Source of the DNA: Segetibacter sp.
GTDB taxonomy: Bacteria; Bacteroidota; Bacteroidia; Chitinophagales; Chitinophagaceae
Assembly: GCA_028288505.1 (NCBI GenBank)
Contig: JAQBNN010000143.1
Location: forward strand, 1-55,987
Direction of reading: 5' to 3'
DNA: 55,987 nucleotides
The first letter of the stretch is position 1; each line of letters opens with the position of its first letter. Positions 51,547 through 55,987 of the stretch are shown piece after piece. Made by a program: the position numbers and the translations under genes. The notes beneath the pieces are model-generated. The model was not told where the DNA came from. It saw only the letters and a list, made by a program, of their open reading frames with translations, and ran no database searches.

Positions 51547-53124
51547 TTATTGGTAACCGGGGTTTTGCGTGAGGTTAGGATTGTTGTCAATTTCAAGTTG
51601 TGGAATAGGCCACAGGTAGCGAAACTCGTTCCAGTTAGTAATGCGATAATTGCTCGCACCAACATTCAGGTATTTATTTTCTAAACCGGCTTTCAGCAAT
51701 CTCCATCTTACAAGGTCTTCGTACCTCGAACTCTCACCCGCAAACTCTACACGGCGTTCATGTCTTATTCTTTCGCGCATTGCCGTTTTATCTGCAACAT
51801 AGGTTGGCTTTGTTGGATCAGTATTTTGTAGCGCTGGCATTGATACTCTTGCACGAACGGTATTGATAGCAGCAAACACAGAAGCATCGGGGCCTGCAGC
51901 TTCGTTCTGCGCTTCGGCATACACCAGCAAAACATCAGCATACCGGTACATGATCCAGTTTAGACCTGTACCATTTAATGCAGTTTGTTCAGCACGTGTA
52001 GAGATGTATTTTCTGAACGTATAACCAGAAGGAGTCCATGAACGGTTCCATGTGGTAGTACCATAAGGAGCACCGTGGTATACAACAGTAATACCCAGGC
52101 GAGGATCCCTGTTTTGGTATTGAGTATTATCAGTAGTTACGTCAATACCTGTAGGAACAAACTTTGAACCGTCGGTTTTTTCAAACTCGTTTACCAGCGA
52201 TTGCAGCACCGAAAAGTTACCATAGCTTGATCCACCGCCAGGCACCTGCTGTGACGCGTTTGGATTATTGGGATAACGTGTTGCAAGGTTAGTATAACCA
52301 CCACCTTTGTTATCGCCACCCTGTAGCTCAAATAATGACTCGGCTGTATTTTTATTGCCTGGTTTAAATAAGTCACTCATGTTGGGTAACAAAGTATAAC
52401 CCAGTCCCATTGCTTCCTTTGAATACTTAGCTGCATTAACCCAGTCCTGGTTGTATAAATACTCCTTCGCCAACAACAACAAAGCGCCACCCCTTGTTAC
52501 CCGACCAATATCGGCCCCTGTATATTTTGCAGGAAGATCGGCATAGGATGAAGTAAGGTCATCATAGATCTGCTTAACTACTTCAGCCTTCGGAGTACGT
52601 GTGGGAAAGGCTGGCTCCTCCGAAGGGTTTTTAGTAAGCAAAGGCACATCACCAAAGCGCCATATCAATCGATGGTAACAAAATGCTCTCATAAACTTTG
52701 CTTCTGCAATAAGCCTCTTCTTAAGAGTGGCGTCCATATCGATGGCACCAATTTTAGACAACAGTACATTCGCCCTTACTATTATAACATAATGGCTCGT
52801 CCAAAAACGGTAGGGATAATGATTTCTGCCGGAAGGAGTTTCTAATCCGTTTGACAATCCCCAGAGGTGGTCAGTAGTTCCTTCAACCTGGGGAGCAAGG
52901 TCATCTGTTAGTACATTTTCATGCACTATCTCTCTCGCAAAGTTATCGTTGAGTGTATAAGAATAGATACCATTGACTGCTAGTATTGCATCATTGGCAG
53001 TCTTAAAAAAGTTCTCTTCAGTGTAAGTGGATGCGGGTTCAAGATCAAGCAAGTCTTTCCTACAAGATGTTCCCATTGTTAACGCGGCACATAAAGAAAG
53101 TATCCATATTTTATTTCGTTTCAT
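51547..53124 (-). CDS. SusD/RagB family glycan-binding outer-membrane lipoprotein
   Basis: A 525-residue protein with lipoprotein signal to Cys21 (MGTSCRKDLLDL). The family blocks are present: YTEENFFKTANDAILAVNGI, RLIAEAKFMRAFCYHRLIWR followed by FGDVPLL, WIMYRYADVLLVYAEAQNEA, RIRHERRVEFAGESSRYEDL and the ending LWPIPQLEIDNNPNLTQNPGYQ in part. It starts 19 bases after the SusC stop. It is distinct from the SusD at 5236 in length and middle region, so the two loci target different ligands. Confidence 0.95.
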   Translation of the reverse strand: MKRNKIWILSLCAALTMGTSCRKDLLDLEPASTYTEENFFKTANDAILAVNGIYSYTLNDNFAREIVHENVLTDDLAPQVEGTTDHLWGLSNGLETPSGRNHYPYRFWTSHYVIIVRANVLLSKIGAIDMDATLKKRLIAEAKFMRAFCYHRLIWRFGDVPLLTKNPSEEPAFPTRTPKAEVVKQIYDDLTSSYADLPAKYTGADIGRVTRGGALLLLAKEYLYNQDWVNAAKYSKEAMGLGYTLLPNMSDLFKPGNKNTAESLFELQGGDNKGGGYTNLATRYPNNPNASQQVPGGGSSYGNFSVLQSLVNEFEKTDGSKFVPTGIDVTTDNTQYQNRDPRLGITVVYHGAPYGTTTWNRSWTPSGYTFRKYISTRAEQTALNGTGLNWIMYRYADVLLVYAEAQNEAAGPDASVFAAINTVRARVSMPALQNTDPTKPTYVADKTAMRERIRHERRVEFAGESSRYEDLVRWRLLKAGLENKYLNVGASNYRITNWNEFRYLWPIPQLEIDNNPNLTQNPGYQ

Positions 53125-53143
53125 AATCTGATTCTTTTTTGAA

Positions 53144-55987
53144 TTAAAAGGTCACGTTGAGACCAAATAAAAGTGTTTTAGCTTGTGGGTAGGTCTCATT
53201 CTGTCTTTGTACAGTTCCCGGTCTTTCCGGGTCTAAGCCTACGAAAGGAGTAAACAGGAAGGGGTTCTCTGCAGCCACATAAATCCTTAAGTTCGACATC
53301 TTCATGCGATCAAGAATATTACGGGGAAGCGCATAGCCAAACTCGATATGACGGATTTTAAAATAAGAAGCTTCCTGCACCCTTAGGCTCGTTGCTTCAC
53401 CAGTGTTGTATTCTGAGTTAACTACTCTTGGTAATAATTGAGACGTGCCCGGGCCGCGCCAGCGACTCAATACATAGTCAAAATTATTCCTGGTACCACT
53501 TCCAAATTCGAAATATCCACCTACTGCATACCGAAGTATTCTCCTGCCAAAGTCACCTTGTGAACTGGCATTAAAATCAAAATTCTTATACTTTAGATCG
53601 GCATTAATACCCATGGTATATTTAGGTACAGAAGATCCAAGCGGCTCCCTGTCCTTATCATCTACCTTATTATCATTGTTTAAGTCTGCCAACCGAAGAT
53701 CTCCCGGTTGATCGTTTGCCTGGTGTGGATTTTTGTTAATCTCATCGGTAGTCTGCCAGATACCAATTACCCTGTACCCATAAACACTACCGAGCGGAAA
53801 TCCTACTTTGCTAATGGAACGTGTGGCATCAGCAAAAAGCACTGTTCCTTCATTACCAAGGCTTACTACTTCGTTCTTGTTATAAGAGCCCGTGAAACTT
53901 ACCGAATAAGATAAATCTCTTCCTGCCCTGTTACTGTAATCAAGGTATAGTTCTACTCCTTTGTTACGTACACGGCCTACATTTCTTATTTGCGTACCTG
54001 CATTGATATCGTTACCAAAATTGCCTGTAGTAGAAGGCACAGGTACGGAAGTAAGAATATCTTTGGTAAGCTTATTATAAGCGTCAAACGTAACCGTTAC
54101 TTTATTTTTGAACAACTTCATATCAAATCCAACATTGCTTAAAAGGGCAGTTTCCCAGCGGATATCAGGGTTTACCAAACCACTAAAACCAGCACCTTGA
54201 ACTGCAGTATTATTAAAGTTGTACGCGTTGTTCAAGCTTACGTTCTGCAGGTATACAAAGTTGGGTATCGCTTCATTTCCTATTGCCCCATAGCTTGCTC
54301 GTAACTTCAAGTCACCTATTGAACCTTTAAGTTTGTCGAAAAATGCCTCATCCGAAATACGCCATCCCAACGAAGCAGATGGGAAGAAACCATATTTCAA
54401 CTTGGGAGAAAATCTTGATGAGCCGTCGTACCGTCCAACCAATTCCAATAGGTACCTATTCTTATAGTCGTAGTTCAACCTACTGAAAAAAGAACGCAAA
54501 GAATTCTCGGTGGCGTTGCCGCTTACCTGGTCAAGCAGGTTACTTCCTGCATTTAAAACAAAAAAGTCGTTGCTCGGGAAACCGGTACGTGTTGCCTGGT
54601 TGTTTTCATTAAGCGTGTACTGCTCAGAATGACCTACAACAGCAGAAGTATTATGATCACCAAAACGTTTAGTGAACGTAAGTACGTTGTTAATAATCCA
54701 TCTTCTTTCATATTCATTGTAATCAATCATTCTCCTGTTTTGCGGCAGGCGTTCACCCACTACAGAGCCTCTGGAATCTATTACACTGTACGAAGGTTCA
54801 AAGGTTTTATTGTGGTTATAATAAAGGTTTAAACCGCCGGTACTTCTAAATTTCAGGTCATTCGAAAAGTTGTACTCGATGTACAACGATGAGTTAGTAC
54901 CAACAGTAGGATTGAAATTGCTATAGTCTGCACCGATTGCAAAAGAATGAATAGGATTTAAGCCTCCATTCTCTGCATTAGCAGGGCTAAACGGAGAACG
55001 GTACCCCGGTGTTCCGTCTGCATTGGTGAATGGAATGGTAGGGGCATATTCAATTAAAGATTGTAATGCCGGGCCTCCTCTTGATTTGTAATTATATACG
55101 TAAGCGTTTACGCCTACGTTTAATTTATTCGTTGCTTTTATGTCAAGGTTAATACGACCTGTTATTCTTTTATAAAACGAGTAGGCAATAATGCCCTTGT
55201 CATCAAGGTAGTTAGTAGCTAGCAGGTACCTTACCTTATCTGTTCCTCCACTTAAAGAAAGGTTATGCTCCTGCCGGATGCCTGTTTGCAATCCCTCTTT
55301 CAACCAGTTAGTTCCATTACCGGTCTTGCCTATAGAATCTAATTGAAGATCAGTCCATGTTGGTGTTGAGTTGCCATTCAATCGAGCCTCGTTTTGCAAG
55401 CGGGCATAATCGTAAGCATTCAAGATGCGCGGCATTCTTGTAATATTCGAAAGCCCGTTTACATAAGAATAGCTTATAACATTTTTACCGGCAGCACCTC
55501 TTTTTGTAGTAACCACTACAACACCGTTGGCAGCTCGTGAACCGTAAATGGCACTGGCAGAAGCGTCTTTTAGTACAGTGATAGATTCAATGTCTCGCGG
55601 GCTGATGGTGTTCAGGTCCTGCCCTTCCATACCATCTACAATTATCAAAGGACCCTTTCCTGAGTTCAAGGTTCCTTCACCCCTTATCCTAATGTCTACA
55701 CCAGCACCAGGAGCACCTGAACTACGGGTAATCTGTACGCCAGAAACTCGTCCCTGCAAAGCCTGCCCCACTCCAGTGGTAGCAGCTGTTGTAATGTCTT
55801 TGCCACTAACAATACCAACCGAGCCGGTAACATTACCTCTTCGTTGGGTACCGTAGCCCACAACTACAACTTCATCTAAAGCCTTATTAGCAACAGCCAA
55901 CGCAACATTGATAGACGTTTTATTGTCAACGTTTACTCTTTGTGTTGCATAACCAACCGAAGTAAAAATCAACACACCATTTGCAGG
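53144..55987 (-). CDS. SusC/RagA family TonB-linked transporter, partial (N-terminus outside window)
   Basis: The frame is open to the right edge, 947 residues seen. It begins inside the carboxypeptidase-D-like domain (PANGVLIFTSVGYATQRVNV), then the SusC motif VVVVGYGTQRRGNVTGSVG, the plug with ITVLKDASASAIYGSRAANG and VVVVTTKRG, and the beta-barrel ending AKTLLFGLNVTF. The missing part should be the signal peptide and the start of the regulatory domain, about 50-100 residues. Its SusD partner follows after 19 bases. Confidence 0.95.
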   Translation of the reverse strand, partial: PANGVLIFTSVGYATQRVNVDNKTSINVALAVANKALDEVVVVGYGTQRRGNVTGSVGIVSGKDITTAATTGVGQALQGRVSGVQITRSSGAPGAGVDIRIRGEGTLNSGKGPLIIVDGMEGQDLNTISPRDIESITVLKDASASAIYGSRAANGVVVVTTKRGAAGKNVISYSYVNGLSNITRMPRILNAYDYARLQNEARLNGNSTPTWTDLQLDSIGKTGNGTNWLKEGLQTGIRQEHNLSLSGGTDKVRYLLATNYLDDKGIIAYSFYKRITGRINLDIKATNKLNVGVNAYVYNYKSRGGPALQSLIEYAPTIPFTNADGTPGYRSPFSPANAENGGLNPIHSFAIGADYSNFNPTVGTNSSLYIEYNFSNDLKFRSTGGLNLYYNHNKTFEPSYSVIDSRGSVVGERLPQNRRMIDYNEYERRWIINNVLTFTKRFGDHNTSAVVGHSEQYTLNENNQATRTGFPSNDFFVLNAGSNLLDQVSGNATENSLRSFFSRLNYDYKNRYLLELVGRYDGSSRFSPKLKYGFFPSASLGWRISDEAFFDKLKGSIGDLKLRASYGAIGNEAIPNFVYLQNVSLNNAYNFNNTAVQGAGFSGLVNPDIRWETALLSNVGFDMKLFKNKVTVTFDAYNKLTKDILTSVPVPSTTGNFGNDINAGTQIRNVGRVRNKGVELYLDYSNRAGRDLSYSVSFTGSYNKNEVVSLGNEGTVLFADATRSISKVGFPLGSVYGYRVIGIWQTTDEINKNPHQANDQPGDLRLADLNNDNKVDDKDREPLGSSVPKYTMGINADLKYKNFDFNASSQGDFGRRILRYAVGGYFEFGSGTRNNFDYVLSRWRGPGTSQLLPRVVNSEYNTGEATSLRVQEASYFKIRHIEFGYALPRNILDRMKMSNLRIYVAAENPFLFTPFVGLDPERPGTVQRQNETYPQAKTLLFGLNVTF

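Noticed and set aside
1-55987. CRISPR array
   Set aside because: The repeated 20-24 bp units are scattered, in both orientations, with gaps of 50 to several thousand bases and no regular spacers; no cas gene is present.
1-55987. tRNA or rRNA genes
   Set aside because: No cloverleaf-like stretch with GTTC-A-A T-loop and CCA end and no rRNA-like conserved block was recognised in the intergenic regions by eye.

Overview
The window comes from a Bacteroidota chromosome, most likely the Chitinophagales/Sphingobacteriales side. Evidence: two SusC/SusD pairs, lipoproteins with the C-K-K motif after the lipobox cysteine, AT-rich DNA, almost no Shine-Dalgarno sequences, and small dispersed intergenic repeats. 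No rRNA, tRNA, CRISPR array, prophage or intact insertion sequence was seen. Both window edges cut genes: a DUF4185-like gene at the left and a susC at the right.

Layout. (1) 1-12031: a carbohydrate-uptake locus on the minus strand (gntR, susC, susD, a 590-aa phosphomannose-isomerase-like protein, an MFS sugar porter, a lipoprotein and a DUF4185-like gene). A second DUF4185-like paralogue diverges from gntR across an 18-bp palindrome that looks like a GntR operator. (2) 12334-15092: an SMP-30/gluconolactonase-like hydrolase, an SDR dehydrogenase and an aldose-epimerase-like protein, resembling the first steps of a non-phosphorylating sugar oxidation. (3) 15811-36869: an electron-transfer block. 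It holds a 698-aa unassigned protein that may be a TIM-barrel oxidoreductase, a two-cluster ferredoxin, 2-oxoacid:ferredoxin oxidoreductase (korAB), a convergent pyruvate:ferredoxin oxidoreductase (nifJ), and, divergent from nifJ, nuoABCDHIJKLMN. The NADH-input module nuoEFG is absent. (4) 36942-39782: a small unassigned gene, a tandem universal stress protein and a group III truncated haemoglobin. (5) 40816-47598: altronate-dehydratase family protein, rhamnose/fucose mutarotase, FucP-type transporter, a divergent AraC regulator, and a secreted GH36 alpha-galactosidase. (6) 47966-55987: a second polysaccharide locus on the minus strand (partial susC, susD, small lipoprotein, six-hairpin glycosidase-like protein, polysaccharide-lyase-like lipoprotein).

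The most coherent system is the electron-transfer block. Two 2-oxoacid:ferredoxin oxidoreductases and a ferredoxin lie beside an 11-subunit complex I that lacks the NADH-oxidising arm, so the natural reading is a ferredoxin:menaquinone route that couples pyruvate and 2-oxoglutarate oxidation to proton pumping. The sugar loci would feed carbon into it.

Across the whole window a roughly 20-24 bp intergenic repeat recurs at least 18 times, often as inverted pairs, and in two cases with a second palindromic repeat nested between the two copies. This is a REPIN/MITE-like family and is the main structure not explained by genes.
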